DNA from: Alitta virens
Taxonomy: Eukaryota; Annelida; Polychaeta; Phyllodocida; Nereididae
DNA length: 64,000 nt
NCBI GenBank assembly: GCA_932294295.1
Contig: OW028586.1
Location: forward strand, 5,375,201 to 5,439,200
Direction of reading: 5' to 3'
Both the position numbers and the translations under genes were made by a program. The notes under the pieces were generated by a model. That model was not told the origin of the DNA, searched no databases, and saw only the letters and a list, made by a program, of their open reading frames with translations. This document shows positions 1 through 13,252 of the stretch, piece by piece. Every line of letters starts with the position of its first letter. Within the stretch, counting starts at the first letter, position 1.

Positions 1-1218
1 GCTACTCCCTGTACCCCATGCAGTCAGTAAAGGACAAATATTGACATTAGTGACAAACAGCATGTGTGTATACCTGGGTTTTCTCTTAGGCACTCGACTC
101 ACCCGGTCATGCTATACTTCTATATTAAGAAACCCTCTTGACTGAGTTTCCAGTGTAGTTCGACGTGTTTTTAGTTGCAGGAGTTTTCAAAGCGAGTCAA
201 GATTCAGCCGGTTTGACTTAACAAATGTGAATCGTTTGATTCGAATCATCAACCATATTCGCTGTGAGATCTTATGTCTGTTGTTATTGGTTGTCCGCAA
301 ATTTTTTTTTTATGTTGGCAATTGGTAATCATTTGGTTTTGTTTTTATGCTGACATATCTGCATTGACTCTAATTTTTTTTTTTAAGTATTAGACTTTTC
401 TTAGGCTTATCAAGATTTATACCGTGTCATATGCTTAATATTATCATAAATAGGCACCATCAAATGTACTGAAAATATGCCATTGAAACATCATATTATT
501 ATTTTGAACGATATATGCCTTGCGTCTGATTTTCAAAGTTGAAGTGATGTATTGGGTATTCGCATACAAAACAACATCAATTTAGACTAGCTCTTGTACA
601 TGTCCTGTATTCGAAGCCACCAAAGGAACTCTTATGAGCTAAATCTCACGTGGAAATAATTCACATGAAAAGTAATATTAACGGTGCCTTATTGTACTCA
701 ATTTGACAATGTCTATGCTAGGAAAAGTTCAGTAATTTCAATAGACCAAGTATTTGGTCATGCAGTGCCTTTAAAACTAAACAAAACTATACAAAGACAG
801 CCTACCTTCAACAGAAGTATAGACTCTAGACAAGGGGTAAGCCAGGGAGCACTGTCTCAGCCACACTTAAACTGCCATATATCTTGTCATCGATATCTTC
901 TATGAAATAAAGGGTTCCTTGCTCTGGCCAACAAGCCACTTAGTCCCAAAACGTGAAGTTTACAGTAGCACCTTCGCCAAGACATAAACTTTCTCACCTA
1001 TAAAATGCTGTGTAGGCTGAACTTGAGATACAAGCTGTCTATTTGTATTTACATTTTGAGTTTCGTTTGTTTAACAACTGCTCAAGCTAATTTTAGTTCA
1101 GTTGGATTTACGCTTCAGATTCCTTCCCTAACAATTTTGTTTTAGTTTAGTCAGAAGTATAACACGATTAAAAGTCATCTGACCGCTCAGTCAAAATCGT
1201 ATTCTAATGTTAGTACTA
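1..1218. other. Intergenic, no gene recognised
   Basis: AT-rich sequence with homopolymer T runs. The stretch 620-735 weakly resembles 28690-28790 (GAGCTA ... TCTCA, GGTGCCTT, TGTCTATGCT), probably an old dispersed repeat. Short frames lack protein-like features. Confidence 0.5.
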
Positions 1219-1369
1219 CATGGCCAAATGTGCCAGGTGCGTTTTCCATGAGAAGGTTAAACGCATGGAAAACGCATGGTTTTTAGCTAATTATAATGAG
1301 GCAAAAACCATGCGTTTTCCATGCGTTTATCCAAATGCATGGAAAACGCACGTGGCACAATTGGCCATG
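1219..1369. mobile_element. Palindromic MITE (CATGGCCA family), copy 1
   Basis: The 151-bp element starts CATGGCCAAATGTGCCA and ends with the complementary TGGCACAATTGGCCATG, flanked by TA on both sides. Internally GTTTTCCATG recurs in both orientations. The TA duplication suggests Tc1/mariner-type mobilisation (inference). Confidence 0.85.
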
Positions 1370-2798
1370 TATCCTGTCAAAGACACCACCCTCAATCAAA
1401 TGAAATGAAAACAATCAATTAATTAATCAATCAGCCAGTCAGTCAATAAATAAATGCAGCCAGCCTGTCAGCCATATATACCACAGTGGATAACATTTGT
1501 TATGCCAGCCATAACACCTATCTGGTAATAGCAGGGGTGGTCCCCATGCTAGTTTATTGTCCTATATCTCAATATGAAGTGAATGTAGATGTCTGTGATG
1601 TGTATATTTTTATATTTAACCCCTTGTAAGTGAAACTTGAAGCCTGATGAGGACAGTTGATCCACCCTTCTCCCAGCATGATACCAAGGGTCGCACCCTT
1701 TGATAAAGGTCAATGACCGGAATAATAACCCGCAGTCGACTGACCATCTCACCACCCCAATCAGCACCTAGGGACCAGTTAGCTGGAGTTACTTGCAGTT
1801 TCCTGCTCCAGCCAATTTAGTGACAAACAAACAGCAGGTAAATACCAACCTATATAGGTCAGTAGCCCTATCACTATCATGTTGTCTCGTACTTGCAGTG
1901 ATCGTACTGTATTTAACAGCTCTATTTATTCTTCGATTCTTCAAATTTGAAACTTTAATCCTGATTGGTATTGTAGTCTTTCTTACTAACTTACTTAAAG
2001 TAACCAAATGAAATACACACATGCACTGCAGGGTGAGGCAAATTCCATAAACTGTCGGACCGTGCGTATGCTTTGTCTAACTACAATATATTAGAAAGAT
2101 AGAAATATTATATAAAAATAAATAGCTGGCAAAAAAACACAAAAATAAAACACAATACCTTGACTTTGCGACACACTTACCAAAATAATATATGACTTAA
2201 ACTTGACATATGCTGTAGATGCCTAATAATATTTTGGTAAGGAAAACTTTATAGCATCCCAGATTTCAGCGTCAAGCATAGCAATGAATATGAACTTGAT
2301 ATACATTACAAAATATACATTTTTACACTATCTAACTATTTTAATAGGTTCTTTTAACTGAACAGCCCTGAATTCAGCAGGACATAAGTCTTTCCTCCCC
2401 TCTTATTACTTATTTTGATTTCAGACAGAGTAGGTAATAACTAACTGATTCCATGAATATAACTTTCTCAGAAAAATAACAAAAATCAACTAAATGATAA
2501 AGTGTCAAATATACATTAAAATGCACAAAAAATACTGCTGCTTGGATGCACTTTGCTTCGGCCAATCACAGTCAAGGGAGGGAACTTTTTCAGCCAATAG
2601 AATTGCAATATTCTGTTTTAGCCACCTGGTGGAAGTACAGAGAACCTTCTGTGAAAATCCACTATTTCACCTTATTCCTGGTTGGCATGTTACATCAAAA
2701 AGACATCAGCACAATGTTGGCAAATTACGGGCAACATTGAAATGATGTTGATTCGATCTCGCATGCTTAATGTGTTCTGCCATAGTATGTATAGTGTA

Positions 2799-2938
2799 CA
2801 TGGCCAATTGTGCCATGTGCATTTTTCATGCTTTCGGATAAATGCATGGTTTTTAGCTATTTTTAATGATACAAAAACCATGCGTTTTCCATGCGTTTAT
2901 CCGAAAGCATGGAAAACGCACATGGCACAATTGGCCAT
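2799..2938. mobile_element. Palindromic MITE (CATGGCCA family), copy 2
   Basis: Same arms as copy 1 with TA on the left; the right flank has lost TA. The loop region contains TTTTTAGCTATTTTTAATGA. Confidence 0.8.
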
Positions 2939-4252
2939 TTGGTTTATAAAGTCTTCACAAATAACCTTTCAAGGTCAAAGTTTCAGATAAAAGATGGACT
3001 AGGTTGAGCTGACCATTCAATTTACTTTACCAATTTGTGCTGTTGTGAGTGAAGTTGTGGGCCTCACCAGCTGTGGCTACTCATCAAGTGATAATGGTCA
3101 TCCATGCAATTTCTGTCTCAGCTCCCAGCACATACCAATTTCTTAGGCCCTTCAAAATGGCAGATGGTAAAATATAACCCTAGGGTGAGTACTGTTGTCC
3201 ATTATGTCTACTTAAACCTAGTCTTCAGACAAGAAACAACATTGAGACTATTTGCAATACAAATACAATGCGAGTAGTGGATGTTAAGGAGTTCAATAGA
3301 AATGTACAGAGTTTTATTGTACGAAGCCTTGTTCGATAGCTTTTCTGAATATACTATAACTCTATTATGGACGACTTTCGACTGTCCAATTGTCCATTCA
3401 TCATTTGTTATATTCTCTGATGAAAAATGACAGATGACTAGATAAGCCTAGTAACTAATACATTCCTCTAATTGAACAGTTCACGTGACATCTAGTCATT
3501 TGTATAAATGGACCCTTTCCTCACTTACAAGGGGTGTTTCAGATACTTTCCTAAACACTGACAGTACCATATTGGATTCTCCTTTTTTTCTTCTTTTTTT
3601 CGAGAGTGATGTAAAAACAGTGTGTTTTGTGATATATGATCATAAAGACACCATCTTCCATCCATAGACATGTACTACCCCTACAAGCATGGATTTAGCG
3701 GGTGCCTCCTATCCAACGCTGTAGCCTTGCCGCCTCGTGGAAGCCCTGCTCACTTGTTTTTACAAGCGAAACAAAAAATCTTGATCATAATTATAATTTA
3801 ATAACACCACAACCACTGGAACCCACTAACTGCCTTCAGTGATACACCACTGTCATATATATAACATGATCACTGAAGTCAGGCACGGTAGGGTTATTTC
3901 CAGTTGCCTGAGAGTCAGTTCTACCCCTGAGGGGTAAAAACAGAAATACATAAACCACAGTCGTCAGCATAAAGTTCTACAGAACGTGTTTTGAGCCTGG
4001 TGGTTCGTGTGCTAACGGTTCATGGTAACGGAGAAAAAATCTAGGAAAAAGTTTGGTGAGGAGAGTTTTGTAGCTGTTGTGGAGACCTGGTAGGTTAAGG
4101 TGGTTTTTGTGGAAGAGGAAACTTGAGTTACCAATGGAAAGGGACAGCTTTATTTTGTTGGGGGTTTGCCAAATGTGACTTAGTAAGAAACTGATGGTAA
4201 ATGAATTCTGGTTTCTGGAATGATTAATTTGTAATTTGTAAACTTGTGTATG

Positions 4253-4533
4253 TACAGTTAGTATAATTTAAAAAAACGCCCGTCAAATTAAAAGTAGACA
4301 AATCTGTCATAGCTGGCTACTCAAAACCAGATAACAAAAAACGTATATTTATAATATATTATGTTAATTTCTTACATTTACCAAGGTTTATATTTATCTG
4401 GTGATGGATGTGAGCCAATTATTAGCTATAGAAGTGGACAGAAGCAGCTGGCTTTATAGCATGTTTAGACCACAGCCAGGTACAGGTCGCTACAGACAGC
4501 TAGGGTCAATCGTATTTTATGAAACTAACTGTA
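4253..4533. mobile_element. TIR element, TACAGTTAG family, copy 1
   Basis: About 280 bp. The left end TACAGTTAGTATAATTTAAA pairs imperfectly with the right end TTTTATGAAACTAACTGTA. The body contains CATAGCTGGCTACTCAAAAC and AAGCAGCTGGCTTTA, shared with copies 2 and 3. No coding capacity. Confidence 0.75.
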
Positions 4534-6716
4534 GATCCTATTATCTCTTCCGTAACCAGCTCCCAAGTTATTTTGAATGCCCCAAGAAGGTTCTTACGGG
4601 GTGTACAATTGTACTGCCTGTATTTTATACACTCAAAGTTTGTGTAGCAATTGTTTAGTAAAGTGGCTTTTCTGAATAAAATAAAGATTCATATATCAAG
4701 CCTACTGACAGCAAATTTTTCAATTAAGGACAGAACGGATATTACTGTTTACTTTTTGCTATTCTTTGCACATAATGTATTCAACGAATTAAAAGTTCAG
4801 AACAGGTTAGGAGGAATAGAAAATTGGTTCTTTAGACCAAAACGTGTGAAGACCTACATGCATTTATCATGCAATTATTGTATTTAATAAACTTCCCTTA
4901 AAATTATCTAAGACTATGCTGTACCATGCTTTACTGCAAACGGTAAACCAAAAACATTAAGTTAGTTACACACTAATTCAGATATCTCTTCCCTTCAAAA
5001 GCATTGCCAGTCAGGTCAGTAACTAACAAATCAAGCCCAAACAATTTGCCTTTGCTCAACAGACCATAATTCTTTCAAAGAGCCATCAAAAATGCCTGTA
5101 AGCCAATAGGCGTGTGAACCCAGTGGGGGGAAAGATAACTTCCTTTGTGTAAAACTATAAAGGCTACGTACACATTCATCGTGTGATCTCTACTGTTTAT
5201 TATCAAGCCTCGTTCTGATCAAGGTCATTGTTTGACCTCCAGTTGCTAGGCTACACGATATAACATAAACATTGTTTTATTTGTAGAGGTAGTCTTGGCT
5301 TGTTCGTGAAATGTTGACTTTTGTTTGAAATGAAGCAATCTGGTCTGTACTTTCCACGTGTACCTGCTCTAATGTTTGTTTGCAATACATGAAATTATTT
5401 TAGTATAATGCTACTGATGTGTACCATAGCGATCTAATGTCATGAGCAGCTTTACCCACACCTCTAACCATTCGGCCACAAAGGATATCCCTTCTAGCCA
5501 AGTGCTAGAAGGTGGGGTCACTGCTGAGGCCCGGGACACTACATCACGATATGTCTCGGTTGCAATAGCAAGTTTTAACGCCTACACAAAGTTCTTGGTT
5601 GTCAGAGATAGTGAGAAAAATGAGTGTTCAAAGGTATTGCATCTATTGGGAAATTCATTTGCAAAATGTCCACAGTGTTACATGTCTGTTATCGATGAAG
5701 TGACCCTTCAAATAAAGATCATCGTTATGATATAAGTATACATATATGCAAGATTATTTGCGACTGGACTTGTTCCGTGGCGACTGACAGAAACCTGGGA
5801 AGCAACAGGCCCAGTGGGTATAGAAGACATTCAGATTGGTTCCTACACCAATAAAGCGATCAAATATCAAATTTGGAAATCTTTAAAAAAACTGCTTAAT
5901 TCGCCGCTAAGTTGAAATTTAACTGGTGCAGTGATCTATATTGAAAGCGCATCGAAATTATGCATCTAATGTTTAATATTATTGATAATTCTTCGTTTGT
6001 ATTAATACGACTTCTTTTCTCCTATTTCGCTCCATGTCAATGTTCCGCCAATGTGGAAATAATTCAGTTTAGATATTTTGTATATTCAATTGGTGGATTG
6101 ATTTAAGTATCACACAGATTAAAATGCCCAATCTGCAACATTGTTGTTAGTTTCCTCCTGCATCCAACTAGGAGGAGAAAAAGCTAAATTGATGCAATAT
6201 TACAGACTGACCATTGGCACTATTGGAAACCTGGGCATGTTGTCCGAATCATTTTCTATTCCAAGCTGATCCTAAAGTCAACATTCAGCTCCAGATATTC
6301 AACCCAAAGCAATGTATTCCCAGACAACCTACAACTTGGGTTTGTTTTTTCAAAGTCTCCTTTTCAGCATCCGACTTTTTGGCTGACTTCTTGTAACTGT
6401 AAAAACCCCAACCGCAAACTGACATTGCATCTGTTGAAGGTGATGGAAATACTTATGTTCTAGGCGCAGAGATGTTCCTCAACCCGCATACTATCAGGTC
6501 TTCATGATAACTTCGCGATACGGTTTACTAATTACTGTGTAGGTCATCTAATGATATTCTTTATAATGAGTTGTGCAGACATTTGTGATTGGTAATGTTA
6601 AGGCAATTTGCATGATAGTTATTTTTTACCCACTCAGATAGCTCACTACTCATGCACTTGTGTTCAAAATAGTTGGAAAATTCATTGTACATATTGGACA
6701 AGCCTATCATGAAAAT

Positions 6717-6873
6717 TACAGCAGAATTCATAAGACTTTGAAACTATTCTCCAGAGGACGTCATGTGAATCCAGGACTCCCATTGGCTAAGGCAGCCCCA
6801 CAACCAATGGGAGTCCTGGACTCAAATGACGTCTTCTGCAGTTCAGTTTCCAAGTCTTGGAGTTCTACTGTAA
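6717..6873. mobile_element. Palindromic MITE (CCAGGACTCCC family), copy 1
   Basis: The arms read ACAGCAGAATTCAT ... GACGTCATGTGAATCCAGG ... ACTCCCATTGG and then their complement, ending AGTTCTACTGTAA. Possible TA target duplication. No coding capacity. Confidence 0.75.
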
Positions 6874-7444
6874 GAACTACTTATAAAATAGATGTGGACA
6901 CTTTCCCAGACAGGGCAGTTAGAAATATCAATAATTATCTAGTACTCTGCTACTCAATTCATAGAAAAATAAAGTTTTGACACAGGAAGTAAGGATACTA
7001 GATAGACTTCACCAGTTGCTTCGACGCTAATGTGTTTCCACCCTGGGGTCCACACTTTGCCAAAGTTTTGGCTTGACTAACTGTGCCTTCAGGTCATGCA
7101 CAGTTTATTTGTTTATTACTATTTATTTACCCCTGAACTGAGGAAACAACACACACGCTTGTGGGAAAGGCTGACGCTAAGATGTCAAAGCCGAGACAGC
7201 CATGAGTTATATTTATGTGTGAATAAGCAAGGGGAAGTACTAAGTGAGTTTCAGACATATATGCCATTAGGTTTGGATTGGAAACATATATGCAATAAAG
7301 TGAAATAACCCACTGAAACCATTGTACAGGAATATGCAGTAAGTGCATAACAAATAATTCATGTTGCATTTCCATTCAATAAAAGCTTGGACCACGAAAG
7401 ATTTAAATATAATCGTGTAAAGTTTGCCAAACCTGTAAACAATA

Positions 7445-7560
7445 TGGCCAAATGTGCCAAGTGCGTTTTCCATGAGAAGGATAAACGCATGGAAAACACA
7501 TGGTTTTTAGCTAATTATAATGAGGCAAACGCATGGAAAATGCACGTGGCACAATTGGCC
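7445..7560. mobile_element. Palindromic MITE (CATGGCCA family), copy 3, internally deleted
   Basis: Both TGGCCA ends are present, but part of the right arm is missing after TGAGGCAAACG. Confidence 0.8.
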
Positions 7561-9237
7561 AAACAAGTGTCAACCTGTTTCGAAACAAAAAGAAAAAATA
7601 GGTCAAACGCCCCAATTATAACAAGTGCCCCCTCCACAAAGAAGAGCCTCTCCAACTGCTGAACTTACAGAGTCTGTTTTGAGGCCTATCTTGTGTTGTT
7701 ACAGAGCCATATTTTAAGCCATGAAACTCCTCAACCATCCAGAGGGCATCTAATTTATTGCTGTGAGGTCTGGGGCCCTGGGGAATAGAGTAAGGGAAAG
7801 AGTGCCTCCTTGCTATATACTTGTTCATCTGACTTTGAACTTTCAAGCTACTGTAGTTTCAAAGCTGGTCGTATTCCTGTGGTATACATACCCTTGAGTT
7901 TAGCATCCCATTTTGAACAAGGTTGTTATCAAAAGAAAATGTCATTCAGTATTTTTCAGTATTTTGTTGTCATAGTTGATTCATAATTCATGATATGCAG
8001 TGTCTCTCATTCCCTTCTCCAAACTATATTTTTAATTTAATCATAAATAAATTTATTATGCTGAAATCTGTCTGGTAGGGTCTGCTGGGATCGGGATGAA
8101 AAATATTCTGGTGGCACCCCGGTAGCGATAGGAAATTATCTTAGGGGTGTCTCCACCTGTATATGCCGTTTCTTTGTGTATGTATAGGAAATAAAACGAG
8201 TCTGAGTCTGAGTCTTAATGACAACATGTTATTCAACATTGTGGTATCAACTGTGTGTTTTGCTTCTAAAATGATGAGGTGACTGTTGGAATGCTAATAA
8301 TAATATGACCACAGTTGCACAGAAACGTATTGTATGACAGTCTTTTGGTTTTTTGTGGTCTTAAAGTGAAGCTCCATTTCAAATTAAAAATTATTTTAGA
8401 GAAGTAATCTACCTTGCAAACACAAGAAAAACAAAACAAAAACTGTTTCAGTAATTTTGACTCGAAATATTGATCTGCTTATTTATTGAATATTCTTTGA
8501 AAAAAGTGGCCCAATCAGCAGGAGCTGTTTTTCATTTGGAATTCCTGTACTAAAGAAACAAACAACAGCAAACAAATAATAAAAAGTATAAACATTGTAT
8601 ATTATACTTGAAATTATAACACAATGAACTTGTAATTCAATATAAAGACGATATTGAATAGTTACAGTGGCAATTAACATTAAACTAAGTACCAAAAGCA
8701 TTATGTAGCCTCTATTGCCAATCCTGCAGTTGCCATAAGCCAACATTCTGCTGTCCAGCCGCTTAACTTCAGACAACAGGTGTTCATACATGCACTCTTA
8801 GTGCAGACCCATAATTATAGCTGGAACAGATAAATCCTGCCTTTTAGCATTTCTTATCTCCCCACTCAGCGACTCCTCCAATGAGGCTGATCTGCCCTAA
8901 CCCGAAACACTGGGAGGCCAATTACAATCAAGGCAAAAGACTGTTTCACACTCCATCGGTTTGTTTGTAGGGTTCATTAGAAATATTGTTAGCTTACAGT
9001 AGATAATTTCCACATCGTTATGCTGACTGAATGAGTAATGAGGTCTTGAAGTTATATATATATATATATATATTATCTTTATTCACTGCATTTTAAGTAT
9101 AGTAAAGATATAAAAAACACAAAGATCAAAGTTAAAATGTATAAAATATAAAAATATATAAAGGTTAAGTAGAGCTTCGGAAAATTTATGTTCATCCTAG
9201 ACTCAGATTGGATTGTACTTGATGGTATCTAAAGGCT

Positions 9238-9392
9238 GCAGAAGAACTCATAGACTTGTAAACTAAACTCCAGAGGACATCATGTGAATCCAGGACTCCC
9301 ATTGGTTGAGGGACTGCCTAAGCCAAAGGGAGTCCTTGATTCATATGACGTCTTATGGAGTGTATTTCCATTTATATGACGTCCGCTGTAAT
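9238..9392. mobile_element. Palindromic MITE (CCAGGACTCCC family), copy 2
   Basis: Carries GTGAATCCAGGACTCCCATT and the inverse GGGAGTCCTTGATTCATATG; the outer arm on the right is altered (CGCTGTAA). Confidence 0.7.
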
Positions 9393-10288
9393 GGAGGAAT
9401 CCATGCAACATTACATTCCCGCAAAGATGGGATCTTTAAATTCATCGGCATAATACTGATAATTAGTCACACTCTTAACTTTATCATCTTATTACTGCAT
9501 TAGCCTTTGGTTTAGAACACATTTAATGGTTTAACATGCATATAAGACTTCATAATGTAAATACATAACACCATTGCAGAGTTTTAAATCATAATGTGTA
9601 GCATGGAGATTCACAACAGTCTCGCAGTTAAGAATAGTGGCCAGGAAGCACATATACAATTTTGCATACCTTTCACTCCTCTTTCTTTGGTCCACAAATT
9701 TCGGTGATAAAAGCCAAACAGGTGTACCTCAAGGATCGGTCTTGCTTCGCATTGCTTTAGCCATAGTTTCAGTCGTGTGGGTGCCAACAATGCTTAACCA
9801 GACATACCTGTGGGGTAGATTATACTAACGGTTGAGGAAAGCAAAAAACACGTGAAAGTCATATATAATGTACAGTAGAGGATAATGCCAACCTCCTTGG
9901 TACCTTTAGTAATCTTGCTATTACCACAAGAGGTCATTGGGTTCACCATCTAGCCAGGCAATGGAAGACATTACCCAATAGAAGGTAAAATAAAGTCCCT
10001 TATTAGCATAAACACTGTGACAGCTCCTTAATTATAAATGTGAAGTGTGCTATGACTCATTATATATACAAGTCAATTAACTAGTCATGTTTTACACTGT
10101 CCCTCGGGTTAGCAATAAATTGATATAATAGATATTTAACATACTGTAGTTATAGCTTCCAGTCGAAAGCTGTAGCAAGAATAGTCAGGTAATTACCTAT
10201 ACAGGCAAATATCAAGATAACTAAAGAATACGAAATGGAAAATATTGATCATAATAGCTTTTAGAAAAGTTAAAATAGCAGGTCTACC

Positions 10289-10564
10289 TACAGTTAGTTT
10301 CATTAAAAACAGCCCATCAAATTGAAACTAGACAAAGCTGTCATAGCTGGCTACTCAAAACCGGATCTAAAAGTAAATATTAATGATATATTTATGATAT
10401 ATTCTTACATTTACCAAGGTTTATATTTATCTGGTGATAGAAGTAAGCAGATTGTTAGCTATGAAAGTGGACAGAAGCAGCTGGCTTTAGCATGTTTAGA
10501 CCACAGCGAGGTACAGGTTGCTACAGACAGCTAGAGTCAACCATATTTTATGAAACTAACTGTA
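10289..10564. mobile_element. TIR element, TACAGTTAG family, copy 2 (best preserved ends)
   Basis: The left end TACAGTTAGTTTCATTAAAA is the inverse of the right end TTTTATGAAACTAACTGTA. Short TIRs and TA at the edges suggest a non-autonomous DNA transposon. Confidence 0.8.
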
Positions 10565-13095
10565 TGCAAAAAAGGTCCTTCATGGAGTCAGCCACATAAA
10601 ATCTTACTCTGACAGCAGCACATTTCATCAAAGTTAATCGGTGAACAAGGTGCCTCAGCATAGACACTTTGTTCATCAATCTCTTATAATTAACGAGAAG
10701 ACCAGATCCTCACTCCAGATGGAACCTTAATTATGATGTTATGAGCCTGACCTTAATCAATATTTCTTGTACTGAATTCACCCTGCCCGGGGTACTTGAG
10801 GACCCCCTGTGGAGTGCATGCCATAGACATGCATCAAGGAAGATATTCTCTCCAGGTGGATGGATAATATGGGATACAAGCATACTGGACCTGGCAACCA
10901 GCCTATATCAGTCATAAAGAGAGATAGCTGAGATATCTTCCTGTAAAAATAGAGCAACATGTTGTTCATAAACTTTTATGCCTGTCAGGTGGGATGGGAT
11001 CTGTATGCTGTCTATTTCTACTTTCTGAAGCTCTGCAACTTACTGCATAAGTTTCTTTCTTAGAGTGTCAGTACATATTGCAGAAAGACCAATTTTTAAG
11101 TTTGAGGATTTAACCCTATCTTTTTAGCCAGAATATGGCTTATTATATTACACAGTTAACCACTCTATTTCTTTAATTTCATGTTAAACATGATTTACTG
11201 TTATCCTATAACTGCACTCTACTTGATTTTGGAGATCATCCGTCAGTAAGAGCTATCCTGAAATTCAAATTTATGAAGAAATGTGGGCAGTTAAGATACA
11301 AAAGCCAGGTTCTGACAAACAGGAGAGAAACCCTCAATCAGTTTGAGCTGACCCTGCACCCCACTTTGTATTCTAACCCAAAGCACATGCCTTTGCTTAT
11401 TCTGAAAACAATATTTGAAATTCCTGGGTTAGCTAATCTCTATGAGTTAGTTTTGGGGGTTGCAATTTCAATGAAATAAAATATGATGAAACTGATTGTC
11501 CAAATTTAAAAATACATTGACGTGAGCTGGAGAGCCCCACATTTAGTTATAACCTTAGGTAAGCAACAATGACTAAATTGGAGGCGGTAGAAATCCCGAG
11601 CTAAAATCTTGGTTTGGGCACTCTTCGCGAGCAACATCTCAGCTGGATGTTGGTTGATTATTGGTCGATTGTTGGTCGATCGTTCATCAATCGTTGGTCG
11701 ATCTACTTTCCTATTGATCTCCTCCAGGTTTATGTCTCCTGAAGGAAAACTGAAGTCTTGGATGCTTTTAACATTTTTAACATTTTGATTTGTGGTGAAA
11801 GCCAGACCAACCGTACCCGAAGTAGAACTGGATCTTGATACCATCGAAGTCCACCAAAGTAAGGATGTGTCTGCTAGTGCCTAGTACTTCAAACATGTCC
11901 ATGGCAGACATGCTCTTAGTACAACACACAGAACACCTGCACAACTTAACTGCCATTACTAAGTACCAGGCACTTAACCATCAGATATGCAGACATTCAG
12001 TTTGCCCTGAAGCTCTATGGAGTACTTCTAAAGCCAAGTTAACTTTGGGTGCATCAAGGGTCACCCACATAATAAAAATGTACCTCTTGAAAGGCTAACA
12101 CCATACATATGAGTGAATTAAATTAAAAAGAAATGTTGACTCAATCTTAATATTTTCAGTACATGTATCACAATTCTGAAAACAAAGGACTAGCATATGA
12201 AGAGAAATTGTTTATGGAAGGATAGAAATCTAAATGTCCAAAAAAGATTTCCAAACTTAACTGATATGATCATGGAAGTGTCTGTGTTTAAAAAGTGGCA
12301 TATACCTATCCGTTACTAGTGCTAATTTTCTAAGTAGGGCTAATATTACATGAGAACAACACACATATAAATCACTACACGCTGAATAACAAACATCAGA
12401 TTATGAATTAAGATGAATCGACAAGTGAATATGAGCGATTCCTAGAAACTCCTTACACACTTGAGTTCTGGAGAAGATCTCGATGAAAGGTCTTGACAGC
12501 TTCTCAGCTTAGTTTGAGTGTTTTAGCTTCCAAACAAAAACCACTTGGATAATCTCAAGATTTCTGAATACAAGTTTGAAAAGCAAACATTTAACTTTCA
12601 GTGCCAGGGGTCAATTCGAGTTTTCCATCAGACCGAGTAGAGCGACTCTGAGATGGAACTTGCTGAGTGCGCTTTTCCAGGGATAGACTCTTTTTCCAAG
12701 GATGAACTCCTTTCTTTGTTCTCTGGTTTTTCTTATATAGCATGCTTGCTGGTACTCTCTTCGCATTTTGTCATATCGTTCCCCTTCGAATGAAAAGATT
12801 CAGTAGATAAGGCTGAAGGTTGTACCATAAGACCATTCAAAACAGTGGTTTATTTTGCTCTCTACTTTTTTTCTGTTTTGTAATCAACTCGAGAAAGTGG
12901 TAATCTAAACATTCCATTCTTTTAATTTTTTTTTTAATATAGTGATGCTTGAATTTTGAAGGACGTCAAACTAATGAAGATAAGTATCTAAATATCGGTA
13001 GATGGTGTGCTGGTGTATGTCAAAAAGACAATATTCAATTTTAGCTTGCGGTGCCTTAGTTTAGCCTTGTTGTGCTTTGCTCAGCTAGTTTTATG

Positions 13096-13252
13096 ACAGC
13101 AAATTCTATGAACTTGGAAGCTAAACTCCAAAGGACTTCATGTGAATCCAGGACTCCCATCAGCTTAGGCATTCTTCCAACCAATGGGAGTGTTGGATTC
13201 TTATGACGTTCTTTAGAGTATGGTTTCCAAGTCCATGAGTTCTGCTGTACAG
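13096..13252. mobile_element. Palindromic MITE (CCAGGACTCCC family), copy 3
   Basis: Begins ACAGCAAATTCTATGAACTT and ends complementarily at AAGTCCATGAGTTCTGCTGT. The inner arms GTGAATCCAGGACTCCCAT and GGGAGTGTTGGATTC are partly diverged. Confidence 0.75.

Larger units (their letters stand above)
1370..6716. other. Intergenic apart from two short elements
   Basis: Outside the MITE at 2799 and the TIR element at 4253 I see no gene. A TATA-like CTATAAAGG at about 5155 precedes a 97-codon frame at 5442-5735 that has no recognisable domain and no supporting signals, so it is not called. Confidence 0.5.

Noticed and set aside
1220..1408. Open frame starting MAKCARCVFHEK, recurring at 7444 and elsewhere
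   Set aside because: It is created by the palindromic MITE; the same peptide appears on either strand of several copies and disappears with indels.
11506..11844. 112-codon minus-strand frame
   Set aside because: Includes short TTGGTCGAT repeats, has no domain, and shows no splice or start signals that set it apart from chance.
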